Assembly: GCA_964399635.1 (NCBI GenBank)
Contig: CAYNRU010000029.1
Location: forward strand, 3,038 to 67,037
Direction: 5' to 3'
DNA length: 64,000 bases
DNA from: UBA4615 sp964399635
GTDB lineage: Bacteria > Pseudomonadota > Gammaproteobacteria > Burkholderiales > Burkholderiaceae_E
Every line of letters begins with the position of its first letter. Within the stretch, counting starts at the first letter, position 1. Below, piece by piece: positions 42,470 to 51,610 of the stretch. A program made the translations under genes and the position numbers. A model generated the notes under the pieces. It made no database searches and was not told the DNA's origin. It saw nothing but the letters and a program-made list of their open reading frames with translations.

Positions 42470-43675
42470 TCAGCGCAGGAGGTTCTCGATCAGCGTGGCC
42501 ATGCCCATGCCCGAGCCCAGGCACATGCTGATCACCGCATAGCGCCCACCGGTGTCGGCCAGATGGTGCATGGCGGTGATGGTCATGCGGATGCCGGTGG
42601 CACCCGGCGGGTGGCCGATGCTGATGCCGCCGCCGTACAGGTTGGCGCGCGCGCGCGGTATACCCAGCTGCGCCTCGGCGTGCAGGTTCACGACGGCGAA
42701 GGCTTCGTTGATTTCCCAGTAGTCGATGTCGGCCACGCCCAGGCCGGTGCGCTCGAGCAGCCTGGCGATCGCCGGCACCGGACCGGCGCCCATGATCTCC
42801 GGTGCAACGCCCACGACGGCCCAATCCACCAGCCGCGCCTCGGCACGCAGGCCGGCGCGGGCCGCTGCCTCGGCACCGGCCACGACCAGGGCCGCGGCGC
42901 CGTCGGTCACGCCGCTGGAGTTGCCGGCCGTCACCTGGCCTTTGCCGTCCTTGCGAAAGGCGGGCTTCAGGCTGGCGAGCTTCTCGCCCGTGATCGCGGG
43001 CCGCGGGAACTCGTCCTGCGCGAATGAGCGCAGGCCGCGCTTGCCGTCGGGCACCTCGATGGGCGCGATCTGCCGTGCCAGGAAGCCCGAGGCCATGCCC
43101 GCGCCGGCACGTGCCTGGCTCATCAGCGCCCACTCGTCCATCGCCTCGCGGGTGTAGCCGAAGCGCGCCGTCAGGTTCTCGGCGGTGTCGCCCATCAGCT
43201 CCTTCGTGAAGGGGCAGCGATAGATGTAGTCGAGCCCGTCGACGAACTCGAACGGCCCTCGCTGCGCGCCCCAGCGCACCTGGTGCGCCAGGTAGGGCAC
43301 GCGCGAGTAGTTCTCGCCGCCCGCCGCCACCGCGATCGCGCTGTGACCCGAGTGGATCTGCTGAGCCGCGCTGACGATGGCCTGTGAGCCGGTGCCGCAG
43401 GCGCGCACGACGCCGAGCGCCGCGCTGTCCTCCGGCAGCCCGGCCGACAGCGCGATCTTGCGGCTGACGAAGAGGCCGTCGTGGTCGACCGGCGCCGTGT
43501 TGCCGAACACCAGGTGGTCCACCTGCCGGGCATCGAGCCCCGCGCGCGCAAGGCTTGCCTGCACCACGTGCACGCCCAGCGTGGACAGCGGCACGTCGCG
43601 CAGGCTCTTGCCGAAGTCGCCGAATGGCGTGCGCGCACCGGCGCACAGGATGGTGTCGGGAAGGCGCATGGGCAT
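42470..43675 (-). CDS. Acetyl-CoA acetyltransferase (thiolase family)
   Basis: 401 aa. Complete catalytic set: acyl-accepting Cys93 in VRACGTGSQAI, His355 in GGGISIGHPPGATG, Cys385 in ISMCLGSGMG; NEAFAVVNLHAEAQLG is the usual substrate-side motif. Probably cleaves or forms 3-ketoacyl-CoA in fatty-acid or sterol side-chain breakdown. It is divergent from a second, SCP2-type thiolase gene across a 202-base gap, and next to a broken TetR regulator. Confidence 0.92.
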   Translation of the reverse strand: MPMRLPDTILCAGARTPFGDFGKSLRDVPLSTLGVHVVQASLARAGLDARQVDHLVFGNTAPVDHDGLFVSRKIALSAGLPEDSAALGVVRACGTGSQAIVSAAQQIHSGHSAIAVAAGGENYSRVPYLAHQVRWGAQRGPFEFVDGLDYIYRCPFTKELMGDTAENLTARFGYTREAMDEWALMSQARAGAGMASGFLARQIAPIEVPDGKRGLRSFAQDEFPRPAITGEKLASLKPAFRKDGKGQVTAGNSSGVTDGAAALVVAGAEAAARAGLRAEARLVDWAVVGVAPEIMGAGPVPAIARLLERTGLGVADIDYWEINEAFAVVNLHAEAQLGIPRARANLYGGGISIGHPPGATGIRMTITAMHHLADTGGRYAVISMCLGSGMGMATLIENLLR

Positions 43676-43877
43676 GGCTCCAAGGCAACGGCAGGGGCGG
43701 GGCGCGGGGATCGACCGTGGAGACTATAGCCAACTTCACTTGTTGACCAAACGGGTGATTGCTAGAGTGACCGTGTCTGTCGATTCTTCGCTGCCCTGCG
43801 TCGCCGTTGCGGCCGTGCCGATCGCGTTGGGCCCCCGCGCATGCCGGTGCGCAGGTCAACCGTACTGCTCTAAACCC

Positions 43878-45137
43878 ATGAATGACGTCTACATCGTTGG
43901 CACCGCCTGTACCGCCTTCGGCAAGCATGCCGACAGGACCTTCCACGACCTGGTGCGAGAGGCCTATGCCGACGTCCTGGCCGATGCCGGCCTGGGGCCC
44001 GACCAGGCGGCGCTGATCGAGCAGGCCTGGTTCGGCAACTGCGGCATGGGCGCCTGGGGGCAGGGCGGCATTCGCGGGCAGGTGTGCTTCACGCCCCTGG
44101 TCGAAGCGGGCCTGTTCCCCGAGCGGGTGCCGATGATCAACGTGGAGGGCGGTTGCGCCACCGCATCGTTCGCGTTCCATGGCGCCTGGAAGGACGTGCT
44201 GTCGGGCCAGGCGCAGATGAGCCTGGCCATCGGCGTCGAGAAGCTCGTCAGCCCCGATCAGCCCGGGCGCGTGGCGGCCATCTTCGATACCGGCATCGAC
44301 CAGCTCGAACCACAGCGCTGGCACGACTACTACGCCCGGGCCGGCGCGGCGGCCGGCAAGCCTTTCGAGACGGGGCCAGGCCGCACGCTCTTCATGGACA
44401 CCTACGCCATGCAGGCCGCCTGGCACATGAAGACGCATGGCACCACGCAGCGGCAGATCGCGATCGCCGCGGCCAAGAACCACCACCACGGCAGCCTGAA
44501 CCCGAAGGCCCAGTACCGCTTTCAGCTCAGCGTCGACGAGGTGCTGGCCGACCGCGAGATCAGCTGGCCGCTGACGCGCGCCATGTGCTCGCCGCTGGGT
44601 GATGGCGCGGCGGCGGCCTTGCTCTGCTCAGAGGCGGGCCTGGCCAACCTGTCGCCCGCAGCGCGTGCCCGGGCGGTGAAGGTGCGCACCTCGCAGCTCT
44701 CGGGCGGCAAGTACCGCAGGCTCGACGAGCCGGGCCTGTCGCGCGTGGCGGCCGACAAGGCCTATGCCGCCACCGGCCTGAAGCCGGCCGACATCGACGT
44801 GGTCGAGCTGCACGACGCCACCTCGTTCTGCGAGGTCTTCCAGCTCGAGATGCTGCGCCTGTGCCCGGACGGCCAGGGCGGCCGCTTCATTGAATCGGGC
44901 GCCACCGCGTTGAGCGGGCATCTTCCGGTCAACCTGTCGGGCGGCCTGGTCAGCAAGGGCCACCCGGTGGGTGCCACCGGCCTGTCGATGGTGCATGAAA
45001 CCTGCCTGCAATTGCGCGGCGAGGCCGGTGAGCGGCAGGTCAGAGGGGCTTCCATCGGCCTCATCGAGAACGGCGGGGGCGTGATGGGTTTCGACGAGGC
45101 CGCCTGCGCCGTACACCTGCTGGAGAAATGCCGATGA
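43878..45137 (+). CDS. SCP2-type thiolase / lipid-transfer-protein-like enzyme
   Basis: 419 aa of the nonspecific lipid-transfer thiolase group. MINVEGGCATASFAFHGAWK places the catalytic Cys93, and the C-terminal SKGHPVGATGLSMVHETC gives the catalytic His; the second thiolase cysteine loop is replaced by GLIENGGGVMGFD, as usual in the SCP2/Ltp group. Relatives (Ltp2-like) act as retro-aldolases or thiolases in steroid side-chain degradation, usually with a DUF35 partner, which is not seen here. The stop overlaps the P450 gene by four bases. Confidence 0.87.
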   Translation: MNDVYIVGTACTAFGKHADRTFHDLVREAYADVLADAGLGPDQAALIEQAWFGNCGMGAWGQGGIRGQVCFTPLVEAGLFPERVPMINVEGGCATASFAFHGAWKDVLSGQAQMSLAIGVEKLVSPDQPGRVAAIFDTGIDQLEPQRWHDYYARAGAAAGKPFETGPGRTLFMDTYAMQAAWHMKTHGTTQRQIAIAAAKNHHHGSLNPKAQYRFQLSVDEVLADREISWPLTRAMCSPLGDGAAAALLCSEAGLANLSPAARARAVKVRTSQLSGGKYRRLDEPGLSRVAADKAYAATGLKPADIDVVELHDATSFCEVFQLEMLRLCPDGQGGRFIESGATALSGHLPVNLSGGLVSKGHPVGATGLSMVHETCLQLRGEAGERQVRGASIGLIENGGGVMGFDEAACAVHLLEKCR

Positions 45138-46363
45138 GCAGCTCCGCGCCAGCCCTCGACTGGCACCCCGAAGCCCCGGCCACCCTGGCCGACCCGTACC
45201 CCGTACTCTCGCGCATGCGCGAGGAAGACCCCTGCCACTGGAGCCCGCGCCTGCGCAGCTGGGTGCTGACCCGCTACGGCGACATCAAGGCGATGTGCCT
45301 GGACAGGGACGGCGTGTCGTCCGATCGGCTGCGGCCATTCTTCGCCTCGCTGCCGGGCAGCGAAGCATCACGCATCGCCCACATCACACGGTTCCTGTCG
45401 CTGTGGATGGTCTTCAAGGATCCGCCCGAGCACACCCGGCTGCGCCGTCTCGCCGGCAAGGTGTTCAGCCCCCGCGCGATGCAGGCGATGCGGCCCCAGG
45501 TGGAGCAGATCGCAGCGCGCCTGCTCGACGACATCGGCGATCGCGATCGGTTCGACCTGGTGGCCGACTATGCCGGCCCCTTGCCGTGCCTGGTGATCAT
45601 GGCGATGCTGGGCGTGCCGGTCGAGGAGATGGCCAGGGTGAAGCGCCTGTCGGACGAGATCGCGCTGTTCATCGGAAGCTCGCGGACCAGCGCCGAGAAG
45701 TACGACACCGCCGAGGCGGCCACGTGCGAGATGGCGGCCTTCTTCCAGGGCCTCGTCGCCGATCGGCGTCGCGCACCGCGCGACGATGCGGTGAGCGAAC
45801 TGGTTCACCTGCGCGATGGCGACGATGCCTTCACCGAAGACGAGCTGGTGGCCACCTGCATCCTGATGCTGTTTGCCGGCCATGAGACCACCACCAACCA
45901 CATCGCCAACGGCATGCTGGCGCTGATGCGCTTTCCCGATCAGATGCAGCGCCTGCGCGCCGACCCCGGCATGGCCGCTGCGGCGGTGGAGGAGCTGTTG
46001 CGCTACGACGGACCGTCGGGCGCGCAGGTGCGCATCGTCTCGCGGCCACTGCAGCTGCACGGCAAGACGCTCGAACCCGGCCAGCGCGTGTTCATGATGC
46101 TCAATGCCGCCAACCGCGACCCGCAGGCCTATCCCGATCCCGATCGACTCGACCTCGGCCGCGATGGCCTGCCGCACCTGGCCTTCGGTTTCGGCGGGCA
46201 CATCTGCCTGGGCTTTCCGCTGGCGCGCACCGAGGGCGCCGTGGCCATCCCGGCGCTGCTGCAGCGCTATGCCCGGCTCGAACCCACGGTCGAGCCGGAG
46301 TGGATCAACTCGCTGGTGTTTCGCGGCATGAAGGCCTTGCCTGTAGCCGTGAAGCGCGCCTGA
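45134..46363 (+). CDS. Cytochrome P450
   Basis: 409 aa soluble bacterial P450. I-helix AGHETTTNHIANG with the acid-alcohol pair, K-helix EELLRYD (ExxR), and haem loop LAFGFGGHICLGFPLAR with the thiolate Cys358. Length and layout fit the class I bacterial enzymes that need ferredoxin partners; none are adjacent. ATG 45134 has GGAG 8 bases before and overlaps the previous stop; ATG 45128 is possible. Paired with two thiolases, a role in side-chain hydroxylation of a lipid or steroid is likely but not proven. Confidence 0.93.
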   Translation: MSSSAPALDWHPEAPATLADPYPVLSRMREEDPCHWSPRLRSWVLTRYGDIKAMCLDRDGVSSDRLRPFFASLPGSEASRIAHITRFLSLWMVFKDPPEHTRLRRLAGKVFSPRAMQAMRPQVEQIAARLLDDIGDRDRFDLVADYAGPLPCLVIMAMLGVPVEEMARVKRLSDEIALFIGSSRTSAEKYDTAEAATCEMAAFFQGLVADRRRAPRDDAVSELVHLRDGDDAFTEDELVATCILMLFAGHETTTNHIANGMLALMRFPDQMQRLRADPGMAAAAVEELLRYDGPSGAQVRIVSRPLQLHGKTLEPGQRVFMMLNAANRDPQAYPDPDRLDLGRDGLPHLAFGFGGHICLGFPLARTEGAVAIPALLQRYARLEPTVEPEWINSLVFRGMKALPVAVKRA

Positions 46364-46592
46364 TCTGCGGGCGCGGAAACGTCCTGCGCCGAAGGCCTGA
46401 CCTGGGCGACTGGTGACCTTCCGCGGCACCGTGTGCCGCTTCGTGTAGGACGAGCTGCTGCTGCAGCATGCGCGATGGGGGCCGGCAAGGCCGTGTCATG
46501 GGCCGGACGCCGAACGCGTCTATTCTGGAGTTGCGGGCGCGCGGTGCCTGCGGCCTGCGCAGGCGGGTCCCTTCCCGGATGGAGCTAGCGAA

Positions 46593-46931
46593 GTGAGCCA
46601 CCTGAACAAGCGAGACCGCATGCGGATCCTCGAGCTGTCGGCAGCGATCGCGGCCGAGGCGTCGTGCAACCCGAACGTCGTATTCATGATCGAGTTCCAG
46701 GAGATGCTGATCGAGGCGACGTATCGAAAGATGGTTGCGCTGCTCGAGGCCGACCTGAACGAGCGCGACAACGACCAGCCGGACGGTGCGCGCGACGCCG
46801 ACGATTCGGAGGCAGCCGCAGGCAAGACCCCGGGCCCGATCAGCGTGTGGCGCCAGGAGGCGATCGAGCAGGCCGCCGCCACCGCGCCGACCGCCAAGCG
46901 CTCGAGGGCGCGCAAACCGGTAAGCGGTTGA
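46593..46931 (+). CDS. Hypothetical protein
   Basis: 112 aa, GTG start with GGAGCTAGCGAA upstream. The first 55 residues are predicted mostly helical (MRILELSAAIAAEASCNPNV, then FQEMLIEATYRKMVALLEAD); the rest is acidic and then basic low-complexity sequence. No family recognised. It is isolated, converging with the psd gene. The 229-base gap before it (46364-46592) shows nothing clear. Confidence 0.5.
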   Translation: MSHLNKRDRMRILELSAAIAAEASCNPNVVFMIEFQEMLIEATYRKMVALLEADLNERDNDQPDGARDADDSEAAAGKTPGPISVWRQEAIEQAAATAPTAKRSRARKPVSG

Positions 46932-46967
46932 CGCGTCCAGGCGCCCCGCAGACCCTGCCGTCGGCGT

Positions 46968-47834
46968 TCAGGGCGGCAGCCTGAGCAGGGGTTCGCCGGC
47001 GCGCAGCTGTGCGCCGGTGCACAGACCCTCGGCGAGTTGAAAGCCGCTGGGCGCAAAGACGACGATGGTGGAGCCGTGCTCGAACCAGCCCAGCTCGTCG
47101 CCCTTGCCGTGGACCAGGCGGCACGGGAACTCGGTGGGACCGCGACGCCCCGCGCGCAGCACGAGGTCGAGCCCATGCAGCCTGATTCCGGCCACCAGGA
47201 TCGCGGCGACCGGCACCAGCGCGAACGAATGCCCGCCCGCGCCGAGGCGAGCGCGCACCACCGCACGCTCGTTACGGCAGAACAGCCGCTCGACCCGCGC
47301 GAGCGCGATCGGATTGACGTTCCAGGTGTCGCCGTCGATGTGGGTGACATGCTCGATTGTGCAGTCGTGCGGCGCGTGAAAGCGGTGGTACATCGCCGAG
47401 GTGAGCCGAAGCGTCACGTAGTACCCGCCTTCGAAGACGCCAGGGTCCTGCGTCGGGCCGAACAGGTCGGACATCCGGTACGGCATGCCCTTGGCCTGTA
47501 GCACCGTGTCGGCCCGGACCCGCCCGCAGGCGCCGACGATCCCGTCGCAAGGGCTCGCGAACACCCGTGGATCCGGGTCGAACGGTCGCGCGCCGGGCCG
47601 CAACTCGCGGGTGAAGCACTCGCGCAGGCTGGCATAGCGCCGCGGCATCGCGTCCGACAGGTCCAGGTCGGTGAAGAGCCGCCACACTGCGATCGACAGC
47701 CGCGTCAGCAGCGGACTGCGGACACGGCTGAGCGCGCCCACCGCGCGCGTCAGCGCGATCCTCGGCACGCGGTTGGTCAGCAGGAAATTGAGGTCCTCCT
47801 GCATCAGGATGCGACGCAGCCTCCGGGCATTCAT
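46968..47834 (-). CDS. psd: Phosphatidylserine decarboxylase
   Basis: 288 aa proenzyme. It is cut at a Gly-Ser bond to give a pyruvoyl group on the small subunit, then makes phosphatidylethanolamine. The processing site is WFEHGSTIVVFAP, reading HGST instead of the common LGST. The other key parts are present: ASPCDGIVGACG with the catalytic Asp, and YHRFHAPHDC with the conserved His. Start MNARRLRRILMQE. Divergent from an aminotransferase gene across 53 bases, so the two probably share control. A second, housekeeping psd may exist elsewhere. Confidence 0.9.
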   Translation of the reverse strand: MNARRLRRILMQEDLNFLLTNRVPRIALTRAVGALSRVRSPLLTRLSIAVWRLFTDLDLSDAMPRRYASLRECFTRELRPGARPFDPDPRVFASPCDGIVGACGRVRADTVLQAKGMPYRMSDLFGPTQDPGVFEGGYYVTLRLTSAMYHRFHAPHDCTIEHVTHIDGDTWNVNPIALARVERLFCRNERAVVRARLGAGGHSFALVPVAAILVAGIRLHGLDLVLRAGRRGPTEFPCRLVHGKGDELGWFEHGSTIVVFAPSGFQLAEGLCTGAQLRAGEPLLRLPP

Positions 47835-47887
47835 GAGGCTGTCAACCGGGCCGGGTAAACGATGACTTTCCCGATGACGGCTCGCAC

Positions 47888-49534
47888 ATGGACTATCCCC
47901 TCGCTCTGACCGCGCTCGCCCTGGGTGCAGGGTTGTTGTCGCTGCCCCGCGCCCGGCGCAGGCTCGAACTGTCCCGCGCCAAGCACCGTTCTCTGGCCGG
48001 CCATGCACGGATCGCCCGCATGGTCACCGCGCGCATCCCGGGCTACGCGTACGACCGCGACCGGTTCTTCGATGTCGACGGCGCGACCGCGGATGTGAGC
48101 AAGCGGCGGCGCCGCGGGTTCGGGCGCTTGTGCGACGAGTTCGCCGAGCGGTTCCCGCGGAGCATCGCGATGACCGACCGGGCCGCCGAGTCGCTGTCCG
48201 ACCTGCAGTTCACCTCGCGCTATCGCGTGCCCTTCCCGTTCGCGCCGTACCTGCGTGCCCATCTGAAGTCCGGAAACGTCATGCTCGCGTCGCACGGATC
48301 GATGCTCGAGGACCTCGACGGCAACCGATTCCACGACCTGAGCGGCTCGTACGGCGTGAACCTGCTCGGCAACGACTTCTACAAGGAGTGCATCGACCAG
48401 GGCGCCGCGCGCGTGCGCGAACTCGGGCCGATGCTGGGCGCGCTGCACCCGTGCGTCATCGGCAACGCCGAGCGAATCCGCGAGCTCGCCGGCCTGGATG
48501 AAGTGTCCTTCCACATGTCCGGCACCGAGGCGGTGATGCAGGCGGTGAGGCTGGCCCGCTACCACACGCGGCGCTCGCATGTGGTTCGCTTCACCGGCTC
48601 GTACCACGGTTGGTGGGAGGACGTCCAGCCGGGGCCGGGCAATCCGTCGCCGGTGCGCGAGACCTACACGCTGCGCGATTGCGACGACCGCACGCTGCGG
48701 GTGTTGCGTACTCGAAAGGACATCGCCTGCGTGCTGGTGAATCCGCTGCAGGCGCTGCATCCGAATGCGGTGGCGCCGGGCGACGGGTCGCTGGTCGACA
48801 GTTCGCGACATGCCGGCGTGGATCGCGCCGCTTACGCCGCCTGGCTGCAACGCCTGCGCGAGGTCTGCACCGAGCGCGGCATCGTGCTGATCTTCGACGA
48901 GGTGTTCACCGGATTCCGACTGGCGATGCGCGGCGCACAGGAGTACTTCGGCGTGCAGGCCGACATGGTCACCTACGGCAAGACGCTGGGCGGCGGACTG
49001 CCGGTGGGCGTGGTGTGCGGGCGTTCGGCGCTGATGCGACGGTTCCGCGAGGACCGGCCGGCCGATATCTGCTTTGCGCGCGGCACGTTCAACGCCCATC
49101 CCTATGTGATGGGCGCGATGTCGGTCTTCCTCGACCGAATCGCGCAACCGGATGTGCATGCGCTCTACGACGGACTCGACGCCCGCTGGAATGCCCGCGC
49201 GGCCACCTTGAACGCGCGCCTGGAGGCGGCCGGCCTGCCGGTGAGGGTGGCCGCGCTGACCACGATCTGGACAGTGCTCTACACGCAGCCGTCGCGTTAC
49301 AACTGGATGCTGCAGTTCTACCTCCGTGCACACGGGCTGTGGCTGAGCTGGGTGGGCACAGGGCGGCTGATCTTCGGCATCGGACTGGACGACGCCCGGT
49401 TCGAGGAGATCTCGGCCCGGTTCGTCGCCGCCTGCGAAACGATGCGCGCCGACGGCTGGTGGGACGGGCCGTCGACGCAGAACCGGGCGATCCGCCGGTC
49501 GCTGCTGCGCGAAATGCTGAGAACGCCGCGCTGA
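47888..49534 (+). CDS. Class III aminotransferase with N-terminal membrane anchor
   Basis: 548 aa, longer than usual. Residues 5-22 are hydrophobic (LALTALALGAGLLSLP), then a basic region; the PLP fold begins near residue 115 (SHGSMLEDLDGNRFHDLSG). HMSGTEAVMQAVRLAR and FTGSYHGWWED match the glutamate-1-semialdehyde aminomutase branch, IFDEVFTGFRLAMRGAQEYF holds the PLP Asp, and TYGKTLGGGLPVGVV the Schiff-base Lys. The membrane anchor and the divergent psd gene suggest a membrane or lipid-linked amino substrate; this is inference. Confidence 0.85.
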   Translation: MDYPLALTALALGAGLLSLPRARRRLELSRAKHRSLAGHARIARMVTARIPGYAYDRDRFFDVDGATADVSKRRRRGFGRLCDEFAERFPRSIAMTDRAAESLSDLQFTSRYRVPFPFAPYLRAHLKSGNVMLASHGSMLEDLDGNRFHDLSGSYGVNLLGNDFYKECIDQGAARVRELGPMLGALHPCVIGNAERIRELAGLDEVSFHMSGTEAVMQAVRLARYHTRRSHVVRFTGSYHGWWEDVQPGPGNPSPVRETYTLRDCDDRTLRVLRTRKDIACVLVNPLQALHPNAVAPGDGSLVDSSRHAGVDRAAYAAWLQRLREVCTERGIVLIFDEVFTGFRLAMRGAQEYFGVQADMVTYGKTLGGGLPVGVVCGRSALMRRFREDRPADICFARGTFNAHPYVMGAMSVFLDRIAQPDVHALYDGLDARWNARAATLNARLEAAGLPVRVAALTTIWTVLYTQPSRYNWMLQFYLRAHGLWLSWVGTGRLIFGIGLDDARFEEISARFVAACETMRADGWWDGPSTQNRAIRRSLLREMLRTPR

Positions 49535-49540
49535 TCCGCC

Positions 49541-50149
49541 TCAGTCCCGGCGGACATGCTGCATCGGGTCGATCCGCTCGTCGCGCAGCAATGCCAGCGG
49601 CGCGCGCCAGTACATGCGCACGTCATGGAACGGATCGGTGACGATCTTCAGGGCCCACACCAGTCCGATGCGCAGCGAGCGCGCACGCCACAACTGCAGC
49701 ACGCGCACCGCGATACCGGCTACGCCCAGCGACAACCAGGCGATCCCCACGTCATGCAAGTACTGCGCCGGCGTGGCGGCCGGCTCGATCGCCCCGCCCA
49801 GCGAGGGCCACACCCACAGCAGCAGCGGCGCCGCCGCCCACAGAGCCATCAGCACGACCTTGCGGCGGATGTTGTACCCGACCTTCACCGCCTCCTTGTA
49901 GGCATCGGTGACCTGGTTCACCTGATCGTAGCCGCGTGGCTCGAAGAAAAAGTGCCCGGCCTGGCGGGTCGTCATCGACACGCCCCAAGCCAGCAGCGCC
50001 GCACTCGCGGGATCGACGAACAGCAGTCCGTAGGCGGCGATGAAGCACAGCGCGCTCACCAGGTGCAGCGACTGGTTGATGCGGCTGTGGTGATAGAAGC
50101 GATGGTCGTCCCAGCGCTGTTCGGCGAGTTCGGCGAGCAAGGCATGCAT
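49541..50149 (-). CDS. Multi-pass membrane protein, DUF962/Mpo1-like in parts
   Basis: 202 aa. It starts with a His-rich segment (DDHRFYHHSRINQSLHLVSA), followed by hydrophobic helices near residues 28-58, 97-118 and 130-150; RQAGHFFFEPRGYDQVNQVT recalls the GHxxxE motif of DUF962/Mpo1-like oxygenases that act on long-chain lipids. I judge the family match as possible, not certain. The gene converges with the aminotransferase gene (stops 6 bases apart), inside a run of lipid- and sugar-transfer genes. Confidence 0.65.
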   Translation of the reverse strand: MHALLAELAEQRWDDHRFYHHSRINQSLHLVSALCFIAAYGLLFVDPASAALLAWGVSMTTRQAGHFFFEPRGYDQVNQVTDAYKEAVKVGYNIRRKVVLMALWAAAPLLLWVWPSLGGAIEPAATPAQYLHDVGIAWLSLGVAGIAVRVLQLWRARSLRIGLVWALKIVTDPFHDVRMYWRAPLALLRDERIDPMQHVRRD

Positions 50150-50311
50150 CAACTGGCTCCGGGTCGGGGTCTGAAGCCAGCAGGCCGAGGACGGCCCGCC
50201 GGTGACACTAGAATGACGCGCCTGCATGAAAATGGCGTGACGACCGGCGCGTGGTGATCGAATGCACACCGGCGTCATCGTTTCGTTGCATCGGTGCGGC
50301 ACCATCGGCAC

Positions 50312-51535
50312 ATGCCCGGTCCCGCACACCTCGAGCCCCTGATCGTCGAGCGCTTTCGGCCAAGGCGACGCTCGCAGCGCGTCGCCGTGGTCACCGAGAC
50401 CTGGCCGCCCGAGGTCAACGGGGTGGCCTTGAGCGTCGCGCAGCTCGTCGCCGGACTGCAGAGGCGAGATCACGAGGTCCAGCTGGTACGGCCGCGCCAG
50501 GGCTGCGACGGCGCCGGCGCGGGCATCGACGGCGCCGTCGCACCCAGCGCCCAGGTGCTGACGCGCGGCCTGCCGATCCCGAGGTATCCCGAACTGAGGC
50601 TCGGTGTGCCCGAGCGCCGCACCCTGGTTCGCCTGTGGGCCGCGCATCGTCCTGACGTCGTCCACCTCGCCACCGAGGGCCCGCTCGGATGGTCGGCGCT
50701 GCACGCGGCGCGCTTGCTGAAGTTACCGGTCTCGTCGGACTTCCGGACGAATTTCCACGCCTACAGCGAACACTACGGGCTGGGCTGGCTGAAGGGGCCG
50801 ATCGCGGCCTACCTGCGCAAGTTCCACAACCGTACGCTGCTCACGACGGTACCGACCGAGTCGCTGCGAATCGACCTGGACGCGCGCGGATTCCGCAACC
50901 TGCAGGTGGTCGCTCGCGGCGTCGACGTCGCGCGGTTCAGTCCAGAGCGGCGCAGCGCGACCCTGCGCGCCTCCTGGGGCATGGAGCGCCACGACGACCT
51001 GGTGGTCGGCTACGTGGGACGGCTGGCGTCGGAGAAGAACCTCGGCGTGCTGCTCGAGGCGTTCGATGCGATCCGCCGGGCGATGCCGCGGGCGCGGCTG
51101 CTGCTGGTGGGCGACGGTCCGTTGCGCGGTCAGCTGTGCGCGCTGCGGCCCGATGCGATCTTCGCCGGCCAGCGCGGTGGCGAGGACCTGGCCGCGCACT
51201 ACGCGTCGTGCGACCTGTTCGTGTTTCCGAGCCTGACCGAGACCTTCGGCAACGTGATACCGGAGGCGATGGCGAGCGGCCTGCCGGTCGTCGCATTCGA
51301 CTACGCGGCGGCCGGGCAGCTGATCGGCGACGGCCGCAACGGCCGCACCGTCGCAGCTGGTGACACAGCGGCCTTCGTCGCCGCGGCCGCGGCGCTCGCG
51401 GCCGACGCGGCGCTGCGGCGCGAGTTCGGACGACAGGCTCGGCAGGTTGCCCGGTCGATCGGGTGGGACGAGGTCGTCGACCGCTTCGAGGCCCTGCTCG
51501 AGTCGGTGATCGCCTCGGCGGCTGCCCCCGCCTAG
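50312..51535 (+). CDS. GT4-family glycosyltransferase
   Basis: About 407 aa GT-B enzyme. N-terminal RVAVVTETWPPEVNGVALSV with the GT4 acceptor loop, VVHLATEGPLGWSALHAARL, VPTESLRIDL and, in the donor domain, VGYVGRLASEKNLGVLLEAF and the EX7E-like FPSLTETFGNVIPEAMASGL. This wording is that of the mannosyl/glucosyl-diacylglycerol branch (MgtA/PimB-like). ATG 50312 is chosen over GTG 50294. The next gene, 75 bases on, is an MGDG-synthase-like enzyme, which supports a glycolipid product. Confidence 0.87.
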   Translation: MPGPAHLEPLIVERFRPRRRSQRVAVVTETWPPEVNGVALSVAQLVAGLQRRDHEVQLVRPRQGCDGAGAGIDGAVAPSAQVLTRGLPIPRYPELRLGVPERRTLVRLWAAHRPDVVHLATEGPLGWSALHAARLLKLPVSSDFRTNFHAYSEHYGLGWLKGPIAAYLRKFHNRTLLTTVPTESLRIDLDARGFRNLQVVARGVDVARFSPERRSATLRASWGMERHDDLVVGYVGRLASEKNLGVLLEAFDAIRRAMPRARLLLVGDGPLRGQLCALRPDAIFAGQRGGEDLAAHYASCDLFVFPSLTETFGNVIPEAMASGLPVVAFDYAAAGQLIGDGRNGRTVAAGDTAAFVAAAAALAADAALRREFGRQARQVARSIGWDEVVDRFEALLESVIASAAAPA

Positions 51536-51610
51536 ATCGGACAGCGGCCGCGCGGCATGCTGACGTCTGCGTCAAGGCGATGTCATGTTGCGGCTTCACA
51601 ATCGAATCGC

